Shown in pieces: positions 7,052-16,809 of a DNA stretch of 64,000 nt (the first letter of the stretch is position 1; each line of letters begins with the position of its first letter). The notes beneath the pieces were generated by a model. It ran no database searches. It was not told the origin of the DNA and was given only the letters and a program-made list of their open reading frames with translations. The position numbers were made by a program, and so were the translations under genes. Origin of the DNA: Crocinitomicaceae bacterium (GTDB lineage Bacteria > Bacteroidota > Bacteroidia > Flavobacteriales_D > Crocinitomicaceae). Where the stretch lies: contig JAQWHI010000009.1 of the NCBI GenBank assembly GCA_029249445.1, forward strand, positions 62,001 through 126,000. The letters are read 5' to 3'.

Positions 7052-9396
7052 AGTACAGCTTTTTTTGTTAGGCTCGTTCTCCCGTTTTCGATAGTGAAAA
7101 AATAATGCCCATCAGCCATTTCGTTGAGATCAATTGAGCTGAAGTTTTTTTCAATAGCAGCGGTGTGAAGAATTCTCCCCGAATTGTCGCGAACAATAAG
7201 TTCACATTTTTCACTTTGAGCAGAATTCATTGCAATGTATATCGTCCCCGAGCTTGGGTTGGGATAAATGTCAAAATTGAGTAATGCAATTGATTCAATG
7301 CCTGCATCCTCAGCTACGCAGAAATTATTTATTTCAGAGTTTCCAAAATTCACATTTTGAAGGTTGTCTAAGACAAATCCGGTTTGAGTTGTAATGGTGT
7401 AGTTTCCATCTGTAGCGCATGAAATCTGGGAGGAACCTTCCATGCCATCTCCCCAATCGTCATAGATTATGAAATCGTAACAACCAACGGCCAAACATAG
7501 TTTTTTTTCAATAATTGTAATATTTCCAAAACTTCCCGGATTGCTTGATGATGCGGTTTGATTTCCACCAGGCGGAACCAAAGGATTTCCTCCTGAGCCA
7601 ATGAGTGTTGTGGAACTGTCGTACAATTCCCATGCTGTTTCGTGTCCGAAACAGTCCGTTTCGATTGTAATATAGGTTTCAATCGTAGCATTGTAAACTG
7701 TAAATGAAGACGTGATTGAGTCATTACTCGGATTGCTATCATTTGTTCCATTTGGAGTGGAAGTAAATGCGCTAAAGACATGTTGTCCGTTGGTTGTATT
7801 TATTGCGGGAAGTAGGATTGACTCTGAACCATTTGGAGGCAGTATGCCTGACCAATTGTAAATCATATTACTTCCATTGTCGATAGTATATGTCACTGTG
7901 CATGACGTTAAATCATTGTCTCCCGCATTCCGAATAGATAGTTCTGGAGTAAATGTTGACATACATACATCGCCACTAGGGCTGCTTACATATTCGAGGC
8001 TAGCATCATCAAATTGATCTTGTTCATTTGGACCCCACCCATCAAGGACAAGTGCTTGCCCGCATGAATTAGGTGCCAAATAGTCGCTAAGTCCATAGCC
8101 CCATGAAACACCAAGTCGTCCAAAATAATCATACAATCCATTTTCTGTTGTTCCAGAGCAATTGGATTGTCCGCCGTATAGTTGTCCAATAATTCTTTTG
8201 TTCTGATCAAACAATGGAGCTCCCGATGAACCTCCTTGCGTTGAGCCAAATTCGTATGCGTCGACCCACCAAACTTCAGCTGCTGCAATTGCGCTGTGGT
8301 AGATGGTGTCTTGTTCTTGTGAAATTTTCATCAAATCTCCTTGAGGGTGATGGAGGATTGTTGATTGAGGGACAATTGCATTGTCGTTGTGATTCCATCC
8401 TGAAAAATAGAGGTTCCAAGCAGCAACATCATTATTAGTTAAATTATCGACCTCCATCAGTAAAAAATCACCTGCTGCACCATTGGTTAAGATTGTAGCA
8501 CCATTCATCGTTTGATCGTATGGTGGACCTGGATCAATCCCTGTAATTGTATCTGCGCAGACTTCCGTTCCGGGGTTTGCCTTCCAGTTGAAACGGAATG
8601 CCCAAGATGAAACACCTCCTGACAAACAATGATTTGCAGAAAGCATTAATGGACGACCGTCCTCGCAGCTGTTGTTAATGAGTGCCCCAGTGCATATTCC
8701 ATTACCGTTTACAACAATCATCGCGATGGAACGAATTTGATCTTCCCATCCGTTTCCGAGAGGGCATTCAACATCGTAATGACAATCTCCGGCTGAGTTG
8801 AGTGATTTTTCAAGATCGTCTTGAATTTTTTGAATACTTCGGTATCCATGGATGACATTAGTAATCGTGAAATCGCCCTTGTTTATTGCTTCAACGGGTT
8901 CGTAATATTCGACCACAATATGATTTCCCAGTACCAATTCTGTGCCCAGGATTCCATCTTTACGATTGTTTCTTTCCGTGTAGGCACCTACGCAGTTTGT
9001 TTTGTTCTTATCGTATAAATAGAGCGAGGCTCCACTGGGTAGAAATAAATTTTCAAAGATTAAATTTACTGAGAGGGCTTCTGGGCAAACAATCTCAGTT
9101 GTCCAAATCCGACTGCCATTTTCTAATGTGGTCCAATCTCCTGTTATTGAGTCTAATTTCATAGCCGTTTTGTAGGAATAACCGAACCGCCATGGGGCTT
9201 CCTTCCGCTCATCGTTTATAGCATCTTCTGCTTGTATTAGGTCGAGTGAGAAACCGGGCATAATGTGTTGTTTTGGGTCGGGATTCATTATGGCACTATT
9301 CGACCATGATATGGGCCCGCCAGTGTCGGCAGTCTGTCCAAGCGAAATTAATCCAAAGAGAAGACAAAAGAGGAATTGGAGCATGATGTTTTTCAT
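7042..9396 (-). CDS. Secreted trypsin-like serine endopeptidase with T9SS C-terminal sorting domain
   Basis: LMLSANHCLSGG (His), DFLLMEVDN (Asp), STQGGSSGAPLFDQNKRIIGQLYGG (Ser); CTD LNFDIYPNPSSGTIYIAMN...DGHYFFTIENG. Confidence 0.9.
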   Translation of the reverse strand: MKNIMLQFLFCLLFGLISLGQTADTGGPISWSNSAIMNPDPKQHIMPGFSLDLIQAEDAINDERKEAPWRFGYSYKTAMKLDSITGDWTTLENGSRIWTTEIVCPEALSVNLIFENLFLPSGASLYLYDKNKTNCVGAYTERNNRKDGILGTELVLGNHIVVEYYEPVEAINKGDFTITNVIHGYRSIQKIQDDLEKSLNSAGDCHYDVECPLGNGWEDQIRSIAMIVVNGNGICTGALINNSCEDGRPLMLSANHCLSGGVSSWAFRFNWKANPGTEVCADTITGIDPGPPYDQTMNGATILTNGAAGDFLLMEVDNLTNNDVAAWNLYFSGWNHNDNAIVPQSTILHHPQGDLMKISQEQDTIYHSAIAAAEVWWVDAYEFGSTQGGSSGAPLFDQNKRIIGQLYGGQSNCSGTTENGLYDYFGRLGVSWGYGLSDYLAPNSCGQALVLDGWGPNEQDQFDDASLEYVSSPSGDVCMSTFTPELSIRNAGDNDLTSCTVTYTIDNGSNMIYNWSGILPPNGSESILLPAINTTNGQHVFSAFTSTPNGTNDSNPSNDSITSSFTVYNATIETYITIETDCFGHETAWELYDSSTTLIGSGGNPLVPPGGNQTASSSNPGSFGNITIIEKKLCLAVGCYDFIIYDDWGDGMEGSSQISCATDGNYTITTQTGFVLDNLQNVNFGNSEINNFCVAEDAGIESIALLNFDIYPNPSSGTIYIAMNSAQSEKCELIVRDNSGRILHTAAIEKNFSSIDLNEMADGHYFFTIENGRTSLTKKAVLCH

Positions 9397-9692
9397 TTCT
9401 TTATCGTCTATTTATTTTGGGTGGCTATTTTAGTGAATAGTCCTTCATGAAGGCCATTTACAAGATAAAACGAAGGGATAAAGGACAGGGTTGGCATGAT
9501 AAAAGTAAGCTGTAAAATTGCTTTCTTGAAATTCCTTTTTGAAAATGCATTCATAACCTATATTTTAGCACGAAGTTTGCTTGTTCGATTGTGCGCAAAA
9601 TACAAAAACATGACCAAAAAGAGCGTGTTTTCAGATGATTGAAGTGCACAAATGATTAGTTAGGAGTGAAATTGTAAAATTAGAGTGGTGCA

Positions 9693-10310
9693 ATGATAGT
9701 AGGAATATGTGGTGGTAGCGGGTCCGGAAAAACAACCTTATTGAAGCGATTGTTCAATGAATTTGAACACCTAAATCCAAGTGTTTTTACAATGGATAAT
9801 TATTACAAGCCAATTGATGAGCAAGTGAAAGATCAAAAGGGCACTTATAATTTTGATTTGCCAACAGCGCTTGATGAGGAGCTTTTGGTCAATGATCTTA
9901 GAAAATTGGTTGCAGGCCATGCAATTGAAGTTAGAGAATACCATTTCAACGCCCCGCCAGATAAAAATGTGTGGATTACTATAAAACCGTCTAAGTTGAT
10001 TATTGTCGAAGGGTTATTTTTGTTTCACTACGAGCGTGTGCGTGAACTTTTGGACTATACCATTTTTGTAAAGGTAGATCCAGTTGTTCAATTGGACAGA
10101 AGACTTTATCGCGATCAAGAAACAAGAGGCTATTCTCGTGAAGCTATTTTGTATCAGTGGGACAATCATGTTGCTCCGTGCTACAAGAATTATTTATTAC
10201 CTTACGAAGAATGCGCGAACTTTCAGTTTCGAAATGATGTGAATGCAGATTCTGATTTTAGATTGTTGGCTGCTGAGATCTCAAAAGAGATTGATGTTCT
10301 TAAGGTATGA
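9693..10310 (+). CDS. Uridine kinase-like P-loop protein
   Basis: GICGGSGSGKTT Walker A, TMDNYYKP, YNFDLPTALD, IIVEGLFLF, RRLYRDQETRGYS. Confidence 0.88.
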   Translation: MIVGICGGSGSGKTTLLKRLFNEFEHLNPSVFTMDNYYKPIDEQVKDQKGTYNFDLPTALDEELLVNDLRKLVAGHAIEVREYHFNAPPDKNVWITIKPSKLIIVEGLFLFHYERVRELLDYTIFVKVDPVVQLDRRLYRDQETRGYSREAILYQWDNHVAPCYKNYLLPYEECANFQFRNDVNADSDFRLLAAEISKEIDVLKV

Positions 10311-13300
10311 TCATAAATGGGTTAAAAAAATATTATTTGTTTGTCGCTGCCATTGCAGTATCGGTAACTTTCGCAATCTATTTTTTTCAAGTAACATCAA
10401 CGGATTACATTTCTTCGGTCGAGAAGTTCAAGGCTAATTTTAATTCGCGTGAGACGCAGTTGGATGATTATCTCGCAATTAAAGCCAATGAAATTGAAGA
10501 CAATAAAATTCATGATCAATGGACCAGGCCTTCGGACGCATCAAATATCAATATACATGTTTACCGGAATGACTCACTGCTTTTTTGGAATACCAATCAA
10601 TTGCCAATTATTCGATTTGCCGAAATACATTTTCCGGCGGATGGACTATTAAATCTTCAAAATGGGTGGTATTATTCCAAGACCAAAGTAATTGGAGATT
10701 ATTTGGTGTGTGCGAGTTTTTTGATTAAGCACGATTATGCCTACGAAAACAAACATCTGAGCAATAATTTTGCTAAAGAACTCAACCTGCCGTTTAAAGC
10801 AACGATACTTGAGGACAAGGATCAAGGCTTCGCCATTTATTCCACCAAGAATGAATATATCTGTTCTTTGAAGCCTGATTTACAGCAGGAGGTTGGGCGC
10901 AATGAGGGAATTGTTTTGATGGTTTTACTTTTTGTAGCAGTGCTCTTGGGGTTGCTAATTCTTGTCCAAGTTACGCGCTTTTTGCCACAAAAATTTCGGA
11001 GTCTCGTTCCTCTTGGTGTGCTCGCACTTCGAATTGCATCAATTCATTTTGAATGGTTTGATTTTATGATCGAAACAGTGGCATTTGATCCTAAATTGTA
11101 TGCCGTGAATTCGTTGTTCCCGAATTTTTTTGAATACCTATTAAATCTTCTTGTTCTCGTTTATCTTTTGAGTTATCTGGGCAATCAATTGCTGAAATTG
11201 AAGCGGAGTGGTGTATCAAAAAGACTTGTATTAATTTTTGCAGTTCTTTCAATTTTACCTTGGGGTGGGTTGATTTATTTGATTGAGGGATTAATTGATG
11301 ATTCTTCAATTCCAATGGTTATCGATCAGTTGTTTTCGTTGAATGTCTTTTCTGTATTGGCCATGATGAGCTTGGGGATCTTTTTTTATTCGTATTTCCA
11401 AACACTCCGTACAATTATTGAGAGTTGTAAATATCAAGGTATATTGGGTTCGCATTTGGCAGTACTTTTCTTTGCCGTTAGTTGTTTTTATTTGTTTTAT
11501 GAAACAAGCTTCGGACATCAATCGTTGGCTGCAGGGATATTCCCGTTTTTTTTCTACGGCAGCGGCATCTATGTAATTTATCGAATAAAAGGGATCTATC
11601 GTATCGGAACAGGAGTCTCTCTTTTGTTTGGTTTTTCTCTTGTTTTGTCATTGACCATTGGTGAGTTTGGTCGGAGAAAAGAGAGAAGAGACATGGAGCT
11701 TTACGCGAAACAGCTCGCAACAGAAAAAAACATTGAAACCGAGAAAGAATATTCGAAAATCTCAACGAAGCTTATTGAGGATAAATTTTTAAAGCGATTT
11801 ATTGCAGCTCCGAGTTTTAAGGCGCTTTCTGATTTTCAGGAAAACCTAGAACGACGATTTTTCAATGGTTTTTGGGAGCAGTATGAGATGAAATTTGCAA
11901 TTTTTGACGGTAATAAAAGTCCCATTTTTGATCAAAAAACCAATTTTGCACATGGGTACGATCGGTATCAGGAGATTATCGAGCGATCGGGTGTTGTTTC
12001 AACCATTAATTCGAGTATATACTATATCGACGATTACCGCGAGCAATATAGTTATGTGATCCGTCAAGAATTACAAGGTGCGGATCCAAGTAAAGCCTAT
12101 TTGTTTTGTACACTCAAATCAAAAAAGATACCAGAAGAGATTGGGTTCCCGCGACTGTTAATTTCAGGAAAAGCAAATGTATTCGAATCTCTTGAAACCT
12201 ATTCCATTGCAAAGTACCATAACAACGATTTGGTTACAAAATACGGGGCATTTAATTATCCCTCCTACTTTCTGAAAATGGAGGCTTCTGGTAATAGCAA
12301 TTCGTTTAATCATGGGGATTTTAGTCACTATGCAGTAAGTAAGTCATCAGGAGATAAGATTGTGATTTCAAGAAAGGATCCTAATTTCTTGGATTACATT
12401 ACTTCATTTTCTTATTTGTTTAGTTTCTATGGTTTGTTGTTATTGCCTTTGTTGTTTCGAATGGGCTCTTCAGGGTCTTCTCGTAGAACACTCAATTTGG
12501 CAATGAAGATTCAAATTGTTCTTATATCTCTCGTTTTCATATCACTTTTGGCTTTTGGATGGGGCAGTGGTATTTTCGTAAGCAACCAATACAACCAATA
12601 CACCAATGACGTAATTCGCGAGAAGCTTAGTTCTGTAGAAACAGAGGTTCGAGCTAAATTGGGCAATTACGATCAACTGTTTATAGATGTCAATGGTAGC
12701 ATGGCACAATACTACCTTCAAAAATTTGCTCGGGTATTTTTTACGGATATTAATCTTTACGATGCTAATGGCTACCTGCTTGCCACATCTCGACCGAAAG
12801 TATTCAATCAAGGCCTAATCAGTGAGCAAATGAATCCCGAAGCGTTTAAGAACATGAAATATGCGCAAAAAAGTGAGTTCGTTCATCGAGAGAACATCGG
12901 TAATTTGGTGTATTCATCTGCATATAAGCCATTCTACAATAACAATGGTAAGAAATTGGCCTTTATTAATTTGCAACATTTCGGTCAGCAAAGTGAATTT
13001 GAAAATCAAATTCAGAAGTTTCTCGTAGCCATTGTAAATGTTTTTATTTTGCTTTTAGCGGTTTCTATTATTTTGGCAATTTTTATTTCCAATTGGCTTA
13101 CAGCTCCGCTAAGAATCTTGCAAGAGAGTTTTTCCTCCGTTCGTTTTGGAATACACAATGAGCCGATACTTTACAACAAGCAGGATGAGATTGGTGCATT
13201 GGTAAAAGACTATAACTCAAAATTAGAAGAGTTGGAATTTACCGCACAGCAATTGGCGCGAAGTGAGAGGGAATCTGCTTGGCGAGAAATGGCTAAGCAG

Positions 13301-13936
13301 GTCGCACACGAGATTAAAAATCCATTAACTCCTATGAAGCTGAGCGTTCAGCAATTACTTCGGACATACAATCCGAAAGACACTAAAATGGAAGAGAAGT
13401 TTCAGCGGGTTGCGGCTTCAATCATTGAGCAGATTGAGGCGCTGACGAACATTGCGAATGAATTCTCTTCTTTTGCAAAAATGCCCGTTCCAATGGAATC
13501 GAGAATTGAATTAACTGCGCTTATTAAAAGTGTAGTGGAAGTATTCTCGCTTGAAGGACATTCTGACATTGAGCTTTTTTGTGATGAGAAAATTTTCATT
13601 AATGCGGATAAAGATCAGATGATTCGCGTATTCAATAATTTGATTAAAAATGCAACACAAGCGATACCTCAACATCAAGAGGGGCAGATATCAATACAAA
13701 TCCAGCGGATAGAAAATAAAGTTAAAATTGCAGTTTCAGACAATGGTATTGGAATTGAAAAATCAAAGTGGAACAAGTTATTTGTGCCGTATTTTACGAC
13801 GAAAAGTACCGGAACTGGTCTGGGTCTGGCTATGGTTAAGCAAATACTTGAGAGTCATCAAGGAGTCATTGATTTTGAAACACATCCTGGAGAGGGAACA
13901 ACTTTTTATGTTGAATTGCCTCTTGCAGATACGTGA
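10307..13936 (+). CDS. Large (1209 aa) NtrY-like membrane sensor histidine kinase
   Basis: Multiple TM segments, HAMP-like LTAPLRILQESFSSVR, H-box QVAHEIKNPLTPMKLSVQQLLR, N-box NNLIKNATQAI, DNGIGIEKS, GTGLGLAMVKQI; ATGA overlap with upstream gene. Confidence 0.93.
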   Translation: MIINGLKKYYLFVAAIAVSVTFAIYFFQVTSTDYISSVEKFKANFNSRETQLDDYLAIKANEIEDNKIHDQWTRPSDASNINIHVYRNDSLLFWNTNQLPIIRFAEIHFPADGLLNLQNGWYYSKTKVIGDYLVCASFLIKHDYAYENKHLSNNFAKELNLPFKATILEDKDQGFAIYSTKNEYICSLKPDLQQEVGRNEGIVLMVLLFVAVLLGLLILVQVTRFLPQKFRSLVPLGVLALRIASIHFEWFDFMIETVAFDPKLYAVNSLFPNFFEYLLNLLVLVYLLSYLGNQLLKLKRSGVSKRLVLIFAVLSILPWGGLIYLIEGLIDDSSIPMVIDQLFSLNVFSVLAMMSLGIFFYSYFQTLRTIIESCKYQGILGSHLAVLFFAVSCFYLFYETSFGHQSLAAGIFPFFFYGSGIYVIYRIKGIYRIGTGVSLLFGFSLVLSLTIGEFGRRKERRDMELYAKQLATEKNIETEKEYSKISTKLIEDKFLKRFIAAPSFKALSDFQENLERRFFNGFWEQYEMKFAIFDGNKSPIFDQKTNFAHGYDRYQEIIERSGVVSTINSSIYYIDDYREQYSYVIRQELQGADPSKAYLFCTLKSKKIPEEIGFPRLLISGKANVFESLETYSIAKYHNNDLVTKYGAFNYPSYFLKMEASGNSNSFNHGDFSHYAVSKSSGDKIVISRKDPNFLDYITSFSYLFSFYGLLLLPLLFRMGSSGSSRRTLNLAMKIQIVLISLVFISLLAFGWGSGIFVSNQYNQYTNDVIREKLSSVETEVRAKLGNYDQLFIDVNGSMAQYYLQKFARVFFTDINLYDANGYLLATSRPKVFNQGLISEQMNPEAFKNMKYAQKSEFVHRENIGNLVYSSAYKPFYNNNGKKLAFINLQHFGQQSEFENQIQKFLVAIVNVFILLLAVSIILAIFISNWLTAPLRILQESFSSVRFGIHNEPILYNKQDEIGALVKDYNSKLEELEFTAQQLARSERESAWREMAKQVAHEIKNPLTPMKLSVQQLLRTYNPKDTKMEEKFQRVAASIIEQIEALTNIANEFSSFAKMPVPMESRIELTALIKSVVEVFSLEGHSDIELFCDEKIFINADKDQMIRVFNNLIKNATQAIPQHQEGQISIQIQRIENKVKIAVSDNGIGIEKSKWNKLFVPYFTTKSTGTGLGLAMVKQILESHQGVIDFETHPGEGTTFYVELPLADT

Positions 13937-13940
13937 AATA

Positions 13941-13966
13941 AAAAACCCTCCACAACAGCAGAGGGT
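13941..13966 (-). terminator. Intrinsic terminator for the minus-strand small membrane gene
   Basis: Minus strand GACCCTC-TGCTGTTGTG-GAGGGTTTTTTATTT. Confidence 0.65.
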
Positions 13967-13987
13967 CTTAATTAAGCTAATGTACAT

Positions 13988-14302
13988 TCAGGTAATTAAA
14001 AAGTATACCATCAGTAAGAGGTTAATAATTGTGCTGGTGATTCCAGCGGGCAGGATATATTTCATTGGGGCAACGGCAAGCAACAAACTCAGTGTAGTCA
14101 TTGTCGGAATTACAATCATAATCAAGGAAAGCGTGTTTTTTACACCGCCGAGTCCTACTGCAAGTCCACCTGAACAACCAACGATCAATAGTATGACACA
14201 GATTATCCCGTAGCGATTAAATTCTGTATTTTCTGAAAAAATTTGTTCGCTCGAAGCCGATCCACTTAATTGTTCTTCCATAAGCTTTAATTTGAAAATC
14301 AA
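13988..14302 (-). CDS. Small multi-TM membrane protein of unknown function (start possibly ATG at 14281)
   Basis: About three hydrophobic segments (YGIICVILLIVGCSGGLAVGLGG, LIMIVIPTMTTLSLLLAVAP, ITSTIINLLLMVYFLI); terminator downstream. Confidence 0.65.
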   Translation of the reverse strand: MIFKLKLMEEQLSGSASSEQIFSENTEFNRYGIICVILLIVGCSGGLAVGLGGVKNTLSLIMIVIPTMTTLSLLLAVAPMKYILPAGITSTIINLLLMVYFLIT

Positions 14303-14399
14303 ATGTCATACTTGGCAGCGAATTTAAATATGACTTGAATTAAGTTTAAAAATGATTTATATCATATTTTGAAATAGTTTGCTGTTCATTCAGATTCCT

Positions 14400-14407
14400 T
14401 ATATTTG
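14400..14407 (+). promoter_or_regulatory. Candidate Bacteroidetes -7 box (TATATTTG)
   Basis: Matches TAnnTTTG, 22 nt upstream of the metalloprotease ATG. Confidence 0.5.
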
Positions 14408-14429
14408 ATCGATCTAAAATCAATTAATT

Positions 14430-16649
14430 ATGAATATTCGTCTCTCCAAAAAACTAATTGTTAGCACATTACTGTTTGCTCCAATGGTACTTCTCGCGCA
14501 AAGCACAAAACACATTGCCCTCGATTCCAAAGAGGTGAGTAAGTCAACAGTTGAAGCGATTGGAAAGCTTCAGATTGCTGCGAAAAATGCAAGCTATTAT
14601 CAAATGGATGTTGGTTCTTTATTGGAGCAACTGGACGGCATTGCCTACCGTGAATTTACAGGTAATGGATTCACAGCAGTAGTGGATTTGCCCCATCCCG
14701 GAGGCTCAATGCACACCTATTTGGCAAAAGGAAACTATACAATGCATCCTGACTTGGCGTCGAAATATGAACAAATTAGATCGTTTGATGCAACTGGTGA
14801 GAACGGTGCATTTGTCAAATGGGATATGACACAGCACGGCCTCCATGCAATGATTATGACACCTGGACAGCCCACCATTTTTATTGACCCAGCTATTCAA
14901 GGGAATGCTGCTTTTTACATCGTTTATTTTAAAAGTGAGTTTTCAACAACGAAAATGAAGGATTGCCAATTTAATAGTGAATTGGAAGCATTGAAAGAGA
15001 CGCAAGAACCCGTTTCTCAAGCGCAAACGCCATATGCTTCTTGTGAGCTACGAACCTACCGCCTTGCTGTTGCAGCAACAGGTGAATACACCTCTTTTCA
15101 TGGAGGATCTGTGGCCGATGCTCAAGCAGCTCAAGTTACAACGATGAATCGTGTGAATGGTGTTTATGAGCGAGATATGGCAATTACAATGACTATTATC
15201 GGAAATAACGATCAAATCATTTACACATCTGCAGGTGCAGACCCATACACCAATGGTAACCCAGGAGCAATGATTGGTGAAAATCAGTCCAATGTCAATT
15301 CGGTAATCGGGAGTTCAAATTACGATATTGGTCACGTATTCGGAACGAATTCAGGAGGTTTGGCTGGTTTAGGAGTTGTATGTAGTAACGGTAAGGCTCG
15401 TGGAGTTACTGGAAGTAGTGCGCCAATAGGAGACCCTTTTGATATTGACTATGTAGCCCATGAAATGGGACATCAATTTGGAGCAAATCACACCTTTAAC
15501 AATTCATGTGGTGGCAATAGAAATAATGCTACTGCAATGGAACCAGGTAGTGGATCTACAATCATGGCATATGCCGGGATCTGTTCACCAAATGTTCAGA
15601 GCAATAGCGACGATCACTTTCATGGAATAAGTCTAGAAGAAATTGGCATAGAAATTTCAAGTGGAGGTCATCAATGCGAGCAAATTACATCTTTAGCGAA
15701 TGTTGCTCCAATTATAACTTCGACCAATGGAAATATTGCGGTCCCGGGAGGAACACCTTTTGCACTAACAGCAGTTGTTGACGATCCAGATGGTGACCCA
15801 ATAACTTACAATTGGGAACAAATGGACAATGATATAAGCCCACAGCCTCCAATTTCCTCATCGAATGATGGACCTAATTTTAGAAGTTGGGAGTCGAATT
15901 CTGATCCAACACGTTATTTCCCAAAGCTACAATTCGTAGCCAATAATGGTCCATTTACGTGGGAACGTCTGTCAGATGTTTCACGGACAATGAACTTTAG
16001 AGTATCGGTTCGTGACAATTCTCCGGGCCCAGGAAGTTGTAGTAGTTACGAAGATGTTTCAGTTTCAGTGGATGGAAATTCGGGCCCATTCGTGGTTTTG
16101 TATCCTTCTGATTTGGGAATCGTATGGGTCGGAGGTTCAAATAAGATCATTACTTGGGATGTTGCCAATACTGCCAACGCTCCGGTTAATTGCAGCACAG
16201 TGGATATATTTCTGTCTACAGACAACGGTTTGTCATATACGACGACTTTAGCAACGGGTGTTCCAAATGATGGATCTGAGTTGGTTGTAGTGCCGAATGT
16301 TTCTGAAATGGCATGCAGAGTTATGGTGATGAGTTCGAACGGTACTTTCTTTGATGTTTCTGATAAGCGATTCGAAATTCAAATGAGTTTTGCAGGGATT
16401 GATGAGGCGTCGATTAATTCTTCGGTTAGTATCTATCCAAATCCAGTAAGTAAAATGCTGAATGTTGCATGGGACGAGAATATTGAATTGATTGAATTGA
16501 CGGATTCTAGAGGGCGCTTATTGAAGCGATTCTCTGTCAATGAATTGAATGAATTACAGATTAACCTTGCCAACTATTCAGGAGGTGTATATTTTGTAAA
16601 TTTAACGAGTGATCAAGGCAAATCAGTTCACAGTATTATTAAGGAATAG
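14430..16649 (+). CDS. Reprolysin-type zinc metalloprotease with T9SS C-terminal sorting domain
   Basis: HEMGHQFGANHTF zinc motif, AYAGIC Met-turn-like; CTD SVSIYPNPVSKMLNVAW...GGVYFVNLTS. Confidence 0.92.
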   Translation: MNIRLSKKLIVSTLLFAPMVLLAQSTKHIALDSKEVSKSTVEAIGKLQIAAKNASYYQMDVGSLLEQLDGIAYREFTGNGFTAVVDLPHPGGSMHTYLAKGNYTMHPDLASKYEQIRSFDATGENGAFVKWDMTQHGLHAMIMTPGQPTIFIDPAIQGNAAFYIVYFKSEFSTTKMKDCQFNSELEALKETQEPVSQAQTPYASCELRTYRLAVAATGEYTSFHGGSVADAQAAQVTTMNRVNGVYERDMAITMTIIGNNDQIIYTSAGADPYTNGNPGAMIGENQSNVNSVIGSSNYDIGHVFGTNSGGLAGLGVVCSNGKARGVTGSSAPIGDPFDIDYVAHEMGHQFGANHTFNNSCGGNRNNATAMEPGSGSTIMAYAGICSPNVQSNSDDHFHGISLEEIGIEISSGGHQCEQITSLANVAPIITSTNGNIAVPGGTPFALTAVVDDPDGDPITYNWEQMDNDISPQPPISSSNDGPNFRSWESNSDPTRYFPKLQFVANNGPFTWERLSDVSRTMNFRVSVRDNSPGPGSCSSYEDVSVSVDGNSGPFVVLYPSDLGIVWVGGSNKIITWDVANTANAPVNCSTVDIFLSTDNGLSYTTTLATGVPNDGSELVVVPNVSEMACRVMVMSSNGTFFDVSDKRFEIQMSFAGIDEASINSSVSIYPNPVSKMLNVAWDENIELIELTDSRGRLLKRFSVNELNELQINLANYSGGVYFVNLTSDQGKSVHSIIKE

Positions 16650-16665
16650 TGTGAACCAAGATATT

Positions 16666-16697
16666 AAAAAGGGACGCTTTCGGGCGTCCCTTTTTTT
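16666..16697 (+). terminator. Intrinsic terminator
   Basis: GGGACGC-TTTCGG-GCGTCCC followed by TTTTTTT. Confidence 0.9.
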
Positions 16698-16785
16698 GTA
16701 TTTCTTTTCTTTACGGATTCATGGTATGATTGAAAACAATTTCTCGATTATCTCATGAAGAAAGAGTGCCTTTAGGAATAAATAA

Positions 16786-16793
16786 TAACTTTG
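16786..16793 (+). promoter_or_regulatory. Candidate -7 box (TAACTTTG) for gpsA
   Basis: TAnnTTTG, 16 nt upstream of gpsA ATG. Confidence 0.45.
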
Positions 16794-16809
16794 TTGCTCT
16801 ACTTTCATT

